This document shows positions 28,344-37,590 of a stretch of DNA of 64,000 nucleotides, in pieces (positions within the stretch are counted from its first letter, which is position 1; each line of letters starts with the position of its first letter). The notes beneath the pieces were generated by a model that ran no database searches, was not told the origin of the DNA, and saw only the letters and a list, made by a program, of their open reading frames with translations. The DNA is from Actinopolyspora lacussalsi (lineage in GTDB: Bacteria > Actinomycetota > Actinomycetes > Mycobacteriales > Pseudonocardiaceae): contig JAURUC010000001.1 in NCBI GenBank assembly GCA_030803735.1, forward strand, positions 2,559,501 to 2,623,500, in the 5' to 3' direction. The translations under genes were made by a program, and so were the position numbers.

Positions 28344-29262
28344 ATCGGATCCTCGGGTCCAGAGCCGCGTAGAGAATGTCCACCAGCAGGTTCATCAGCA
28401 GGTAGACAACCACCAACAGGGTGACCACGCCGGTGACGGTGACGCCCTCCTGGGTCTTGATGGCATCGAAGACGAGGCCGCCGATGCCGTGGATGTTGAA
28501 CACACCCTCGGTCACGATGGCACCGCCCATCAGCGCACCGAAGTCGGTACCGATGAAGGTGATCACCGGGATCAACGAGTTGCGCAGCATGTGCACCGAG
28601 ACCACCCGGCGCGGTTTGAGGCCCTTGGCCGTGGCGGTGCGGATGTAGTCCGCGCGCTTGTTCTCGAACATCGCGGTACGCGTCAACCGGGCGATGTAGG
28701 CCATGGACAGGCTGCCGAGCACGAGCCCGGGAGCGATGAGTTGTCCGATGGTGGGATCACTGCCGACCGAAGGCTGGATCCATTCGAGCTGCACGCCGAA
28801 CACGACCTGGATGATGAACCCGCTGACGAAGACCGGCACCGCGATCAGGAAGAGCGTGGCGGCGAGCACGAGATTGTCCACAAAGCCCTTGCCGCGCAGC
28901 GCGGTCAGAATGCCGGCGGCGATGCCGATCACTGCCTCGAAGACCAGCGCGATGGTGGCGAGTTTGAGGGTGACCGGATAAGCGTTCTGGATCAGCGTAC
29001 TGACCTCGATGCCGTTGAAGGTCTGCCCGAAGTTGCCGCTGAACAGCTGCCCCAGGTAGAGGACGTACTGCACCGGCAACGGTTTGTCCAGGTTGTATTC
29101 CTGGGTCATCTGCTCGATGAACGCGGGCGGGCAACCACGCGGCCCGCACATTCCCGCGAACGGGTTGCCGGGGATGGCCCAGACCAACGAGTAGATGATG
29201 AACGTCGTTCCGATGAACACCGGAATCAACTGCAGCAGCCGCCGCAGTATGTATCGGCCCAC
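28336..29262 (-). CDS. oppB: Oligopeptide ABC transporter permease (OppB/DppB)
   Basis: 308 residues from GTG 29262 (GAAGGAGGG upstream); the frame extends further but as non-conserved sequence. Starts GRYILRRLLQLIPVFIGTTF, the classic OppB N-terminus, with about six transmembrane helices and the EAA-like loop YIRTATAKGLKPRRVVSVHM. It is preceded by a strong hairpin that separates it from oppA. Confidence 0.94.
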   Translation of the reverse strand: MGRYILRRLLQLIPVFIGTTFIIYSLVWAIPGNPFAGMCGPRGCPPAFIEQMTQEYNLDKPLPVQYVLYLGQLFSGNFGQTFNGIEVSTLIQNAYPVTLKLATIALVFEAVIGIAAGILTALRGKGFVDNLVLAATLFLIAVPVFVSGFIIQVVFGVQLEWIQPSVGSDPTIGQLIAPGLVLGSLSMAYIARLTRTAMFENKRADYIRTATAKGLKPRRVVSVHMLRNSLIPVITFIGTDFGALMGGAIVTEGVFNIHGIGGLVFDAIKTQEGVTVTGVVTLLVVVYLLMNLLVDILYAALDPRIRYD

Positions 29263-29287
29263 CGAACCCTCCTTCGACGAGGACACA

Positions 29288-29334
29288 CCCGGTCCACCGC
29301 CGCTTTTGGCGACGGTGGACCGGGCAGAAACAGT
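29288..29334 (-). terminator. Strong hairpin between oppA and oppB
   Basis: Arms CCCGGTCCACCG (29288-29299) and CGGTGGACCGGG (29323-29334), with a loop containing CGC-TTTT-GGCG. It probably causes partial termination or protects the 3' end of oppA mRNA, which would give more binding protein than permease. Confidence 0.65.
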
Positions 29335-29538
29335 CCGTAACCCGAGAAGACCTCGCGGAATGGCGATTACGGGTGACCGGTTCTCCGGCAGGGCCGTCGA
29401 CTCCGCCGCGTCGCGGGGCACATCGAGTGGTCACTCACCCTACGTGCCCCGCTCTCCCACGGCGCAGCCAGCTCATGTGCCGAAGCGCCACCTACCGTGC
29501 AGGAGGGTCACCCTAGCCGTTCCGGAACGCCTTCTGAC

Positions 29539-31203
29539 TCACTCTCCCGCCTGAGCCACCTTGAAGGTGCTGATCGCGGGAACCGTGCGGGAGTTGAGCG
29601 TGCCCTCGGCCAACCGGTTCGAGGTCGCACCCTTCACCGCGTTGGTGAACAGCGGGATGGACGGCACGTCCTTGCCCAGCTGCGATGCCGCCTCGTTGTA
29701 GAGCTGGTTGGCCTTGTCCACGGTGGCGGCCTTGTCGGCCTCGGCGATCAGGTTGTCGAACTTCTCGCTCGAGTAACCGGTGTTGTTCGCCGAACCGCTG
29801 GAGGTGTAGAGCGGCTTGAGGAAGGTCCGCGGCGTCGGGTAGTCGGCGACCCAGCCGTAGCGGAACGGACCGGTCATCTCGTCGTTGTCCATCTGGTCCT
29901 GGTAGGTGCCGAAGGTGGGAACGGCGTTGAGACCGACCTTGATGCCCAGGGTGTCCCGGATGCTGCCCGCCACGGCGGTGATCCACTGCTTGTGCGCACC
30001 GTCGGCGTTGTAGCTCAGCGTCAGCTGACCGTCGAAACCGCCCGCCTTCTCCAGGTGCTCCTTGGCCTTGGCCTTGTCATAGTTGCACCACTCGCCGCAG
30101 GAACCCTTGTCCGGACCACCGGGGAAGTCGGGGGCGATCCAGCCGGTGGCGGCGGTGGCCTCACCGTTGAAGACCTGGTTGACGATCTTCTCGCGGTCGA
30201 TCGCCAGTGACAGCGCCTTGCGCAGGTCGGGGTTCTTGAACTTCTCCTTGTACATCGGGAGGTTCAGCACGGTGATGCCCATGCGCGGCTTGGAGATGGC
30301 TCGGTCGCCGAGCTCGTCCTTCCACCGGTTGTCGGCCAGCGCGGAGGTCGGGATGACGTTGATCACGTCCAGATTGTCGGACTTGAGGTCCTGGTAGGCG
30401 GTCTGCGCCTTGTTGTAGACCACCAGCTTGACCGCGTCGACGCTGCCCGCGTCAGCGCCCTTGTAGTCCTTGTAGCGGGTCAGCGTGAGGCTCTGCTGCG
30501 GCGTCCGGCTCTCGAACTCGTAGGGCCCGTTGCCGACCGGGTTCTTGAGGAACTCCTCCTTGTTCTCGAAGAACGCATCCGGCATCGGCGAGAACGCCTG
30601 GTAGCCGAGCTTGGTAGTGAAGACGCTGAACGGCTTCTTCAGCGTGATCGTGAAGGTGTGGTCGTCGACCACCTTCAGGCCGGACATCTTCTCGGCGGAG
30701 GGTTCCGGCGGTTCCTTCGGGCCGCTCTCGCCGTCGGGGTCGGCGGGGTGAACCTCGTCGTAGCCCTGGATCGCGTTGAACATGTCGGCGTTCTGCTGCG
30801 CGTTGCCCGCGTAGGCGCCGTAGTTCCAGGCCCGGACGAAGTTGTCCGCGGTGACTTCCTCACCGTCGTGGAACTTCCAGCCCTGCTTCAGCTTGACCGT
30901 GTAGGTCTTCTTGTCGTCCGAGAGCTCGATGGACTCGGCCATCGCGTTCTCCGGCTCGAAGGACTTGGGGTCGTACTCCACCAGACCGGTGAACATCGGG
31001 TTGAGGACTTGGCTCCCGTTGGTGTCGTTGCTGTTGGTGGGAACCAACTCGCTCTGCGGCTCGGCCCACTGGACCGTGATCGGGTCCTCCAGGGTCCCGG
31101 TTGCCTCGGTGATGGCGCTGCCGCCACCGCCGCCGCAGCCTGCTGCCAGCAGGGCCGCCGACAGCGATGCCGCGACCGGCGCGACCATGCGTCGCTTGCG
31201 CAT
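29539..31203 (-). CDS. oppA: Oligopeptide-binding lipoprotein (OppA/DppA, SBP family 5)
   Basis: 554 residues from ATG 31203, six nt after GGAGG (a TTG directly before it is also open). Signal MRKRRMVAPVAASLSAALLA with lipobox AAGC, C23. The mature protein is a two-lobed family 5 binding protein with YTVKLKQGWKFHDGEEVTAD and PDLRKALSLAIDREKIV. First gene of the opp operon; its leader has two hairpins and a recognisable promoter. Confidence 0.95.
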   Translation of the reverse strand: MRKRRMVAPVAASLSAALLAAGCGGGGGSAITEATGTLEDPITVQWAEPQSELVPTNSNDTNGSQVLNPMFTGLVEYDPKSFEPENAMAESIELSDDKKTYTVKLKQGWKFHDGEEVTADNFVRAWNYGAYAGNAQQNADMFNAIQGYDEVHPADPDGESGPKEPPEPSAEKMSGLKVVDDHTFTITLKKPFSVFTTKLGYQAFSPMPDAFFENKEEFLKNPVGNGPYEFESRTPQQSLTLTRYKDYKGADAGSVDAVKLVVYNKAQTAYQDLKSDNLDVINVIPTSALADNRWKDELGDRAISKPRMGITVLNLPMYKEKFKNPDLRKALSLAIDREKIVNQVFNGEATAATGWIAPDFPGGPDKGSCGEWCNYDKAKAKEHLEKAGGFDGQLTLSYNADGAHKQWITAVAGSIRDTLGIKVGLNAVPTFGTYQDQMDNDEMTGPFRYGWVADYPTPRTFLKPLYTSSGSANNTGYSSEKFDNLIAEADKAATVDKANQLYNEAASQLGKDVPSIPLFTNAVKGATSNRLAEGTLNSRTVPAISTFKVAQAGE

Positions 31204-31230
31204 CAAATTCCTCCCGCTGTCTACGTGACT

Positions 31231-31279
31231 CCTCGCCGATCAGGGCGAGGGTCGCCACGCCGACGACCTCGGGTCGTCG
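31231..31279 (-). promoter_or_regulatory. Twin hairpins in the oppA 5' leader
   Basis: CCTCGCC/GGCGAGG (31231-31250) and CGACGACC/GGTCGTCG (31261-31279) stand side by side between the probable promoter and the ribosome binding site. They may stabilise the mRNA or bind a regulator; no known riboswitch consensus is seen. Confidence 0.5.
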
Positions 31280-31295
31280 GATGAGTGCGAGCGTA

Positions 31296-31323
31296 AACAT
31301 AAGCGAGACACAGTTCACGGCAA
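31296..31323 (-). promoter_or_regulatory. Candidate oppA promoter
   Basis: On the minus strand TTGCCG (31323-31318) and TATGTT (31301-31296) are separated by 16 bp, about 95 nt before the oppA start. Confidence 0.4.
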
Positions 31324-31410
31324 TGAGCTGTCACAAAGCCGTCACTTTCTTTCTCGATTCAGCAAGATAATCACCCAATTGACGGAATGAAGTGTCTCAC
31401 ATGGCGGGAT

Positions 31411-32364
31411 TCAACCGATCGAAAGGGCGATACCGTCGAGGATGTCGTGCTCACTGACAGTGATATCCGTGATCCCCGCGCGCTCCGCCAGCTCGGCCGC
31501 GAGGACGCTGACGACCAACGCGCCTCCCCCGATGACGTCCACCCGCCCCGGATGCATCGGCCCCAGCGCGGCGCGCTGCTCGTGATCCATCGCCAGCAGC
31601 TCCCGCGCGGTCTCGTCGACACTGGTCCGGGACACACGGGAGAGATGGATCGCCGCTGGATCGTACTCGGGCAGATCGTGCGCGAGCGCCGAGAGCGTGG
31701 TGACGGTGCCCGCCACCCCCACCCAGCGGCGCGCGGCGGAGACGTCCACGGCGGCGAACGCCTCGTCCAGCACCTCCCGCGTGAGCTCACCGGCGATCTT
31801 CACCTCATCGGCGGTAGCCGGGTCGTTGTGCAGGCAACGCTCCGTGAGACGCACGCATCCGATGTCCGCTGAGTGGGATCCGACGATCTCGGCCTCCTTG
31901 CCGTCCCAGTGGCCGAGCACCAACTCGGTCGAACCGCCCCCCACATCGGCCACCAGGAATGGGCCGTCCGCGGGATCCAGATCGCCCACCGCGCCGATGA
32001 AGGAGAGCCTGGCCTCCTCCGCGCCGGTGATGATCTCGGCCTCCACACCCAGCGTCTCGCGGACCATCCCGAAGAAGTCCTCGCGGTTGGCCGCGTCCCT
32101 GGTCGCCGAGGTGGCCACCATCCTGGTGCGCTCGACGGCCTCCTCCCGGATGCGCTCGTCGTAGTCGTGCAGCGCCTGCCTGGTGCGGTCGAGCGCATCC
32201 TCGGACAACCTGCCGGTGGCGTCGACCCCCTGCCCCAGCCGCACGATCCGCATCTCGCGGTGCAGATCGCGCAGTTCGCGCGTGCCGTCGTCGTGCACGG
32301 TCACCTCGGCGATCAACAGCCGGATCGAGTTCGTCCCGCAGTCGATCGCAGCCACGCGCACCAT
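31411..32364 (-). CDS. Ppx/GppA family phosphatase (exopolyphosphatase)
   Basis: 317 residues, ASKHA-fold phosphohydrolase acting on polyphosphate and/or pppGpp. N-terminal AAIDCGTNSIRLLIAEV is the phosphate 1 loop, FLVADVGGGSTELVLG the second phosphate loop, and the catalytic Glu is probably within VATSATRDAANREDF. It is short, lacking the C-terminal HD domain, like the mycobacterial Ppx1/Ppx2 proteins; Rv1026 is its positional counterpart next to DUF501-ftsB-eno. ATG 32364 follows AGGAGGAA. Confidence 0.92.
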   Translation of the reverse strand: MVRVAAIDCGTNSIRLLIAEVTVHDDGTRELRDLHREMRIVRLGQGVDATGRLSEDALDRTRQALHDYDERIREEAVERTRMVATSATRDAANREDFFGMVRETLGVEAEIITGAEEARLSFIGAVGDLDPADGPFLVADVGGGSTELVLGHWDGKEAEIVGSHSADIGCVRLTERCLHNDPATADEVKIAGELTREVLDEAFAAVDVSAARRWVGVAGTVTTLSALAHDLPEYDPAAIHLSRVSRTSVDETARELLAMDHEQRAALGPMHPGRVDVIGGGALVVSVLAAELAERAGITDITVSEHDILDGIALSIG

Positions 32365-32413
32365 GCTTCCTCCTGCTTCGAAGTCTCCCGGTTGATTTGA
32401 CAGGGTGCTCGCT

Positions 32414-32524
32414 TGGCGGAACCTCTCGCACGGCTCTCGCTGCGGGAGGCCCGACATCGGGTAGCGACTACCCAACGTCGGGCCTTCCTCGCGAGAGCCG
32501 CACGGGAGAACCCGCGGCGGTGCG
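32414..32524. repeat. H hairpin repeat, copy 4 (reference copy)
   Basis: 111-bp element: GGCGGAACCTCTCGCACGG, stem GGCTCTCGC, GGCCCGACATCGGGTAG, loop CGA, then the complementary CTACCC, ACGTCGGGCC, GCGAGAGCC and GAACCCGCGGCGG end. No P partner is seen. It lies between divergent ppx and the DUF4190 gene. Confidence 0.85.
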
Positions 32525-33024
32525 GACTGCGTAGGTGGGTGTTTCGGCACTGGCGTGCCGAAGGAGATCCCACGGTTAGCAGCAACCCGGCCGGAAAGTC
32601 TCGGAGGAATGACGGAACGAAAGTCGGTGAACCCTGTCGATTCGTCGTCCGTCCCGAGCACCTTGTCGGGTCCAGGCTATTGCAGCGCAGGGTGGGCGGC
32701 ACGGGCGACCCGAACCGATTCGGTCAGCAGTACGCGGAAGTGTCGCCGATGCTCGCCCGCATAGCGGCTCGGTGAGCGGCGCGAGCGGCACCGCGCGGGA
32801 TCGGACAAGGGAGATACCGGTGGATTTCGGCGTGTCGGTGTAGGGAAAGTCACGACTTGTACAACGAAACGGTGAACAGCCGGCCCAGATCGGGCAACTG
32901 GAGCCGCAACCGGACAATCGCGTTATAGGGTTTCCCGTTCGGTGCCGGGTTCGCAGCACGCGGAAACCGAAGTTTCGCGGGAACCGGAAACGCACCGGCC
33001 AACGACGTCACGGAAGGATCGAAA
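32525..33024. other. Intergenic region, no gene seen
   Basis: About 500 bp after H4 before the DUF4190 gene. Short frames here look noncoding. The promoter for the gene at 33025 probably lies in the AT-richer part near 32900-32940. Confidence 0.4.
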
Positions 33025-33378
33025 GTGTCCTATCAGGACTACCAACAGTACCCCGAACAGCAGCCGAGCAACGGCCTCGGAACCGCCGCGCTCGTGCTCG
33101 GCATCATCGGGGTGGTGCTGTCGCTGATCCCCGGGATCGGGATCATCGCCTGGCCGGTCGTCATCGTCGGCATCATCCTCGGCATCATCGGCATCCGGAA
33201 GGTCTCCCAGGGCAGGGCCACCAACAAGAGGGCCGCGATCACGGGGACGATCCTGTCCGGTGTCGGCCTGGTCATCTGCATCATCTGGGCCATCCTCGCG
33301 ATCTCGGTCTTCCAGTCGCCCGAGTTCCAGAACGAGTTCCAGGAGCAGATGAGTCGGGAGATGGAGCAGCAGAACTGA
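33025..33378 (+). CDS. DUF4190-type small membrane protein
   Basis: 117 residues starting at GTG 33025 (GGAAGG upstream). Polar, Gln-rich N-terminus, then two hydrophobic spans with the typical pattern AALVLGIIGVVLSLIPGIGI, GIILGIIGIRKVSQGRATNK and a second span GVGLVICIIWAILAIS; the short tail is charged. The LGIIG...LGIIGIRK...GRATN order is that of DUF4190 proteins, whose function is unknown. Confidence 0.78.
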   Translation: MSYQDYQQYPEQQPSNGLGTAALVLGIIGVVLSLIPGIGIIAWPVVIVGIILGIIGIRKVSQGRATNKRAAITGTILSGVGLVICIIWAILAISVFQSPEFQNEFQEQMSREMEQQN

Positions 33379-33425
33379 CGGCCTCCCCGCGGAGCGCGTT
33401 CCGCGACGCGTGCGGAACGCGCCGG

Positions 33426-34652
33426 TCAGTCGCCTGAATTATCCGGCTCCTCGACGTCGGGCTCGGTGCTCGACGCGGCGTCACTCCCCGATTCGCTTCC
33501 GGTGGGGGCGGATTGCCCGGCCGGCCGCTGCGCCGTCTCGGGCACGATCGGTTCGAAGGAAGGCACGGTCTCCGAGGGACCGGTCTCCGAAGACGAGGTT
33601 TCCGGGGGCGAGGCCGGGGACAACGGCGGGAACTCGCCAGGAGGTCGCTGACCACTCGGTTCCGGCCCGTTGCTCGGGGCCGGTGGGTGGACCACCTCGC
33701 CACTTCGTTCGGGGGCTGCCGGTCCGAGCTCGGAAATGTCCGGCGCGGGCGTGGGATGGCCGCCGGTGCGGTAGGCGGTGGCCCAGCCGAGCACGTCACG
33801 CACGTAGCGTTCCGAGTGGTTGTACTCGAACACCGCGCGGGCCAGCTCCTCCTCGCCGCTCAGATCCCCGCCCACCGCGCACAGGTATTTCCCGGCAGCC
33901 AGCGCCGCGTCGTGCGCGTTGTGCGGGCTGGCGACACCGTCGTCGTTGCCGTCCACGCCGTAGCGGTCCCAGGTGGCGGGCAGGAACTGCATCGCGCCCA
34001 CCGCGCGGTCCCAGACCGGGTCCCCGTCCAGCTCACCGGCATCCGTGTCCGGCACGGCGGCGAATCCCGCACCACCGTTGAGCCGTGGCCCGAGGATCGC
34101 GGTCACGGTCGTCCCGGAGTCGTCCACCCGACCGGAGTTGCCGTGGTCGGACTCGACACGTCCGATCGCCGCGAGCACCGACCAGTGCAGCCCGCAGGAC
34201 GGCTCGGTCTCCGAGATCCGGTCCGCGGCGTCGCGGTAGGCCCGCAGCATCGGCTCCGGAATCCCGGCGGGCCCGTCCGGCACCCGGATGGCGGAACCCG
34301 CTCCGGTGTCCGGTTCGGAAGGCTCCCGCATCGAACGACTGTCCCGGAGCAGTCGCACGCCGGGTTCCCGCTGTTCGGGCAGCTCCCCGGTGACCCCCAG
34401 TTGTCTCGGCGGCGTTCCGGGACGGTCACCGCCACCCGGATCGCCGAACATCGCGGCCGTGAGCGCGTTGGCACCACCGACCAGCACGAACGGCAACAGC
34501 AACGCCAACAGCGCCAACAGCGAACCGACCGGTGGTCTGCGCGGACCGCGACGGGCGGTCGGTTTCGGAAGTGTTTCGGATTCGGAATGCCGGGGCCACC
34601 ACGAAGGTTGGTCACGTCGCCGCCACGGCGACGTTCTGCTCCGACGCGGCAC
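33426..34652 (-). CDS. Lytic transglycosylase-like lipid- or membrane-anchored protein (paralog 1)
   Basis: 408 residues, starting at GTG 34652, six nt after GGGAGG. An N-terminal basic segment and membrane span (SLLALLALLLPFVLVGGANAL) export it. The SLT domain (about 130-290) contains LHWSVLAAIGRVESDHG with the catalytic Glu, WDRAVGAMQFLPATWDRYG and ALAAGKYLCA. A Pro/Ser/Glu-rich disordered tail follows. Cleaves peptidoglycan to anhydromuropeptides by family inference. Paralogs occur at 40336 and 41983. Confidence 0.87.
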   Translation of the reverse strand: MPRRSRTSPWRRRDQPSWWPRHSESETLPKPTARRGPRRPPVGSLLALLALLLPFVLVGGANALTAAMFGDPGGGDRPGTPPRQLGVTGELPEQREPGVRLLRDSRSMREPSEPDTGAGSAIRVPDGPAGIPEPMLRAYRDAADRISETEPSCGLHWSVLAAIGRVESDHGNSGRVDDSGTTVTAILGPRLNGGAGFAAVPDTDAGELDGDPVWDRAVGAMQFLPATWDRYGVDGNDDGVASPHNAHDAALAAGKYLCAVGGDLSGEEELARAVFEYNHSERYVRDVLGWATAYRTGGHPTPAPDISELGPAAPERSGEVVHPPAPSNGPEPSGQRPPGEFPPLSPASPPETSSSETGPSETVPSFEPIVPETAQRPAGQSAPTGSESGSDAASSTEPDVEEPDNSGD

Positions 34653-34771
34653 GATCGCCCTCCCCAGTTGGTCCTCGCGGCATCGCCGACTCCCTCCGGA
34701 TTGCAACTCATCAGCGCGAAGATCGCCCGATGAACAGCGGTTTCCCGGCGCGGGTTGCCGGGGTGGTGCTG

Positions 34772-34978
34772 TGGCGGAACCTCCCGCACGTCTCTCGCTG
34801 CGGGGACGGCGACCTCGGGTAGCGACCTACACAACGTCTCCGGCGTCCTCGCGAGAGCCGCACGGGAGAACCCGCGGCGGTGCCGACTGCGAGGGTGGTC
34901 GGAGCGCGGCCTGCTGGAGTGGTGGGGTTCGGCTCCGCGTCGTAGCGGCCCGGCGATTTCGCGAGAAATTGACGGCCA
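34772..34978. repeat. Composite H-P element, copy 3 (H5 + P6)
   Basis: H5 (34772-34884) is the most diverged of the full copies (several stem mismatches), joined by the conserved linker (GCGAGGGTGGTCGGAG to GTCGTAGCGGCC) to P6 (core ATTTCGCGAGAAAT 34956-34969). Between divergent genes. Confidence 0.82.
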
Positions 34979-35055
34979 CCCGGCCCGGGCCCCTCGCGTG
35001 GCTGCGCCGCTCGATCGGGAGCGACGACTACTACTGTTCGGTAACCGATATGTCC

Positions 35056-35061
35056 TACGCT
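35056..35061 (+). promoter_or_regulatory. -10 box of a probable leaderless promoter for the AidB-like gene
   Basis: TACGCT ends 6 nt before ATG 35068; an alternative in-frame ATG at 35050 would overlap this box. No Shine-Dalgarno sequence is present before either. Confidence 0.5.
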
Positions 35062-35067
35062 GCGGGC

Positions 35068-36729
35068 ATGACGCAGCCCGGAGAGTCCGCAGCCGACTTC
35101 GCCATCCAGGCGACCCACCAGGTCAGCAATCAGCCGCCCCCGCTGGACGACTTCGATCCACTGGACTGCGACCCGGCACTGCGGGAGGCACTGGCCGAGC
35201 ACGGCCGGTCGGAACGGATCGAGCAACTGCGTCCACTGGCGCGGCAGGCGGGCTCCGCCACCGCACGTGAGCACGGCAGACTCGCCAACGAGCACCCGCC
35301 GGTGCTGCGCAGCCACGACCGCTACGGTCACCGCATCGACGAGGTGGAGTTCCACCCCTCCTGGCACTGGCTGATGGAACGCGCGGTATCCGAGGGGCTG
35401 CACGCGGCACCGTGGGCACCGGACGCGCCGGAAGGGGCGCACCTGCACCGCGCCGCCGGATTCTACCTCTGGTCGCAGGCCGAAGCGGGCCACGGCTGCC
35501 CGATCTCGATGACCTTCGCCTCGGTCCCCGCCCTGCGGCACAGTCCGGAGCTCGCCGAGGTCTACGAACCGGGACTGCGCGCCACGAACTACGACTTCGG
35601 TCTCCGGCCCGCCGCGAACAAGCGCGGTCTGCTGGCCGGGATGTCGATGACCGAGAAGCAGGGCGGTTCGGACGTCCGCGCCAACACCACCACGGCCGAG
35701 CCGCTGGCCGACGGCAGCTACCGGATCGTCGGACACAAGTGGTTCACCTCGGCACCGATGAACGACCTGTTCCTCACGCTGGCACAGACCCCTGCCGGGC
35801 TGAGCTGCCTGCTGGTTCCCCGGGTACTGCCGGACGGCACGCGCAACGCGGTACGGCTGCGGCGGCTCAAGGACAAGCTGGGCAACAAGTCCAACGCCTC
35901 GGCCGAGCTGGAGTACGAGGGCGCGATCGGCTGGCTGATCGGCGAGGAGGGGCGCGGGGTGCGCAGCATCATCGACATGGTGTCGATGACCAGGATGGAC
36001 TGCGTGCTCGGTTCCGCAGCCAACATGCGCGTCGCGCTCTCGGAGGCGGCGCACCACGCCGCGCACCGCGCCGCCTTCGGCAGCACGCTGAACCGGACCC
36101 CGCTGATGCGCGCGGTCCTCTCGGATCTGGCGGTGGAGTCGGAGGCGGCCGTCGGCCTGGCGATGCGACTGGCGAGCGCGATCGACCGGGGACAACGCGG
36201 TGACCGGGCAGAACTGGATCTGCTGCGGTTGGCGCTGCCCGCCACGAAGTACTACGTCTGCAAGCGCGCTCCCACGGTGATCGGCGAGGCGCTGGAATGC
36301 CTGGGAGGCAACGGCTACGTCGAGGAGTCCGGCATGCCCCGGCTATACCGGGAGGCGCCGCTGCTGTCCATCTGGGAGGGCTCGGGCAACGTAACCGCGC
36401 TGGATACCCTACGAGCGCTGCACAAACAGCCCGACACGGCCGAGACGCTGCTGGCCGAGCTGGACCGTACGGCCGGACGGGACGAGCGCTACGACCGCTC
36501 GTTGCGAAAGCTGCGGGAGGAACTGGGCGAACCGCGCGAGGAACGGGCTCGCGCCCTGGCGGAACGGCTCGTGCTGACGTTGCAGGCGAGCCTGCTGCTG
36601 CGCACCGCCCCCACGGAGGTCGCCGAAACCTTCCTGGCGACCCGGCTGGACGGTGACGGCCACACCCTCGGCGCCACCGGGACCAGATCCGACGTCCTGC
36701 TGGACCGGGTCACCCCCCGCGGGGACTGA
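35068..36729 (+). CDS. Acyl-CoA dehydrogenase family protein, AidB-like
   Basis: 553 residues. Relevant features: GMSMTEKQGGSDVRANTTTA (flavin and substrate contact), HKWFTSAPMNDLFLTLAQT, DMVSMTRMDCVLGSAANMRVAL, and CLGGNGYVEESGMPRLYREAP with SIWEGSGNV near the end. The N-terminal extra domain (QPPPLDDFDPLDCDPALREA) and length agree with the AidB/isovaleryl-CoA dehydrogenase-like subgroup that includes an alkylation-response flavoprotein; true substrate unknown. It lies alone between a P6/H5 and a P7/H6 composite. Confidence 0.88.
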   Translation: MTQPGESAADFAIQATHQVSNQPPPLDDFDPLDCDPALREALAEHGRSERIEQLRPLARQAGSATAREHGRLANEHPPVLRSHDRYGHRIDEVEFHPSWHWLMERAVSEGLHAAPWAPDAPEGAHLHRAAGFYLWSQAEAGHGCPISMTFASVPALRHSPELAEVYEPGLRATNYDFGLRPAANKRGLLAGMSMTEKQGGSDVRANTTTAEPLADGSYRIVGHKWFTSAPMNDLFLTLAQTPAGLSCLLVPRVLPDGTRNAVRLRRLKDKLGNKSNASAELEYEGAIGWLIGEEGRGVRSIIDMVSMTRMDCVLGSAANMRVALSEAAHHAAHRAAFGSTLNRTPLMRAVLSDLAVESEAAVGLAMRLASAIDRGQRGDRAELDLLRLALPATKYYVCKRAPTVIGEALECLGGNGYVEESGMPRLYREAPLLSIWEGSGNVTALDTLRALHKQPDTAETLLAELDRTAGRDERYDRSLRKLREELGEPREERARALAERLVLTLQASLLLRTAPTEVAETFLATRLDGDGHTLGATGTRSDVLLDRVTPRGD

Positions 36730-36825
36730 AGCCGCCGAACCCCCACCACTCCCGCGGTCGGCGCCGCCGCGATACCTGGTCTGACCAGGACTAGAGCAGG
36801 GCGGAAGCGCCACCCGATTTCGGGG

Positions 36826-37033
36826 CGGCGTCAATTTCTCGCGAAATCGCCGCGCCGCTACGACGCGGAGCCGAACTCCGACCACCCCCGCAGGCCGAAC
36901 TCCGACCATGCTCGCAATCGGCACCGCCGCGGGTTCTCCCGTGCGGCTCTCGCGAGGAAGGCCCGACGTGGCGTAGGCGTGGCTACTCGATGTCGGGCCT
37001 CCCGCAGCGAGAGCCGTGCGAGAGGTTCCGCCA
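36826..37033. repeat. Composite P-H element, copy 4 (P7 + H6)
   Basis: P7 (core ATTTCTCGCGAAAT 36834-36847), linker GCCGCTACGAC ... CGACCAT-GCTCGC, then H6 (36920-37033). Opposite orientation to copy 3; together copies 3 and 4 bracket the AidB-like gene in inverted orientation. Between converging genes. Confidence 0.85.
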
Positions 37034-37062
37034 CGGGACCAAGCACGCAACCCGTCCGGAAG

Positions 37063-37590
37063 TCACCCGAACCCGGGAAAGAGCTCCGGTGCTTCAGTGG
37101 GCCACCGTTGGGCGATCACGTCGAGCGCCTCGTCCCCGAACGGGTTAACCCCGCGCCCCTTGGCAAGCGAGTGGGCCACGTGCACGTGCAGGCACTTCAC
37201 CCTGCCGGGCATCCCGCCCGCGCTGACCTCGGTGCCGAGCGGTTCGAGCGCGTCGCGCTCGGCGAGGTACTCCCGGTGCGCGCGGCGATACCGCTCGGCC
37301 AGCTCGGCGTCGGTGACCAACCGCTCGGTCATCTCGCGCATCAGCCCCTCGGACTCCAGCGTGGACACCAGGGTCACCAGCCGGGGTGCGGTGAGGTAGT
37401 ACAGCGTGGGGAACGGAGTCCCGTCCGGCAGCCGGGGGCTGGTGCGCACCACGGTGGGTTCGCCCGAGGAGTCGCGGGTGACCACGTCACGCATTCCCCT
37501 CGGCGGACGACCCAGTTGGCGCCGCACGATCAGCCGGTCGTCCTCGGTCGCGGTGGGCTCACCGCTCGGGTCCACGCCCGACACTGTCAC
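37063..37590 (-). CDS. DUF501 family protein
   Basis: 175 residues. Conserved DUF501 features: IVRRQLGRPPRGMRDVVTRD, TPFPTLYYLTAPRLV, SAGGMPGRVKCLHVHVAHSL and NPFGDEALD. Function unknown; the histidine/cysteine cluster CLHVHVAH hints at metal binding. The GTG start (37590) overlaps the ftsB stop in GTGA, so it is translated with ftsB. It is the Rv1025 counterpart. Confidence 0.92.
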   Translation of the reverse strand: MTVSGVDPSGEPTATEDDRLIVRRQLGRPPRGMRDVVTRDSSGEPTVVRTSPRLPDGTPFPTLYYLTAPRLVTLVSTLESEGLMREMTERLVTDAELAERYRRAHREYLAERDALEPLGTEVSAGGMPGRVKCLHVHVAHSLAKGRGVNPFGDEALDVIAQRWPTEAPELFPGFG

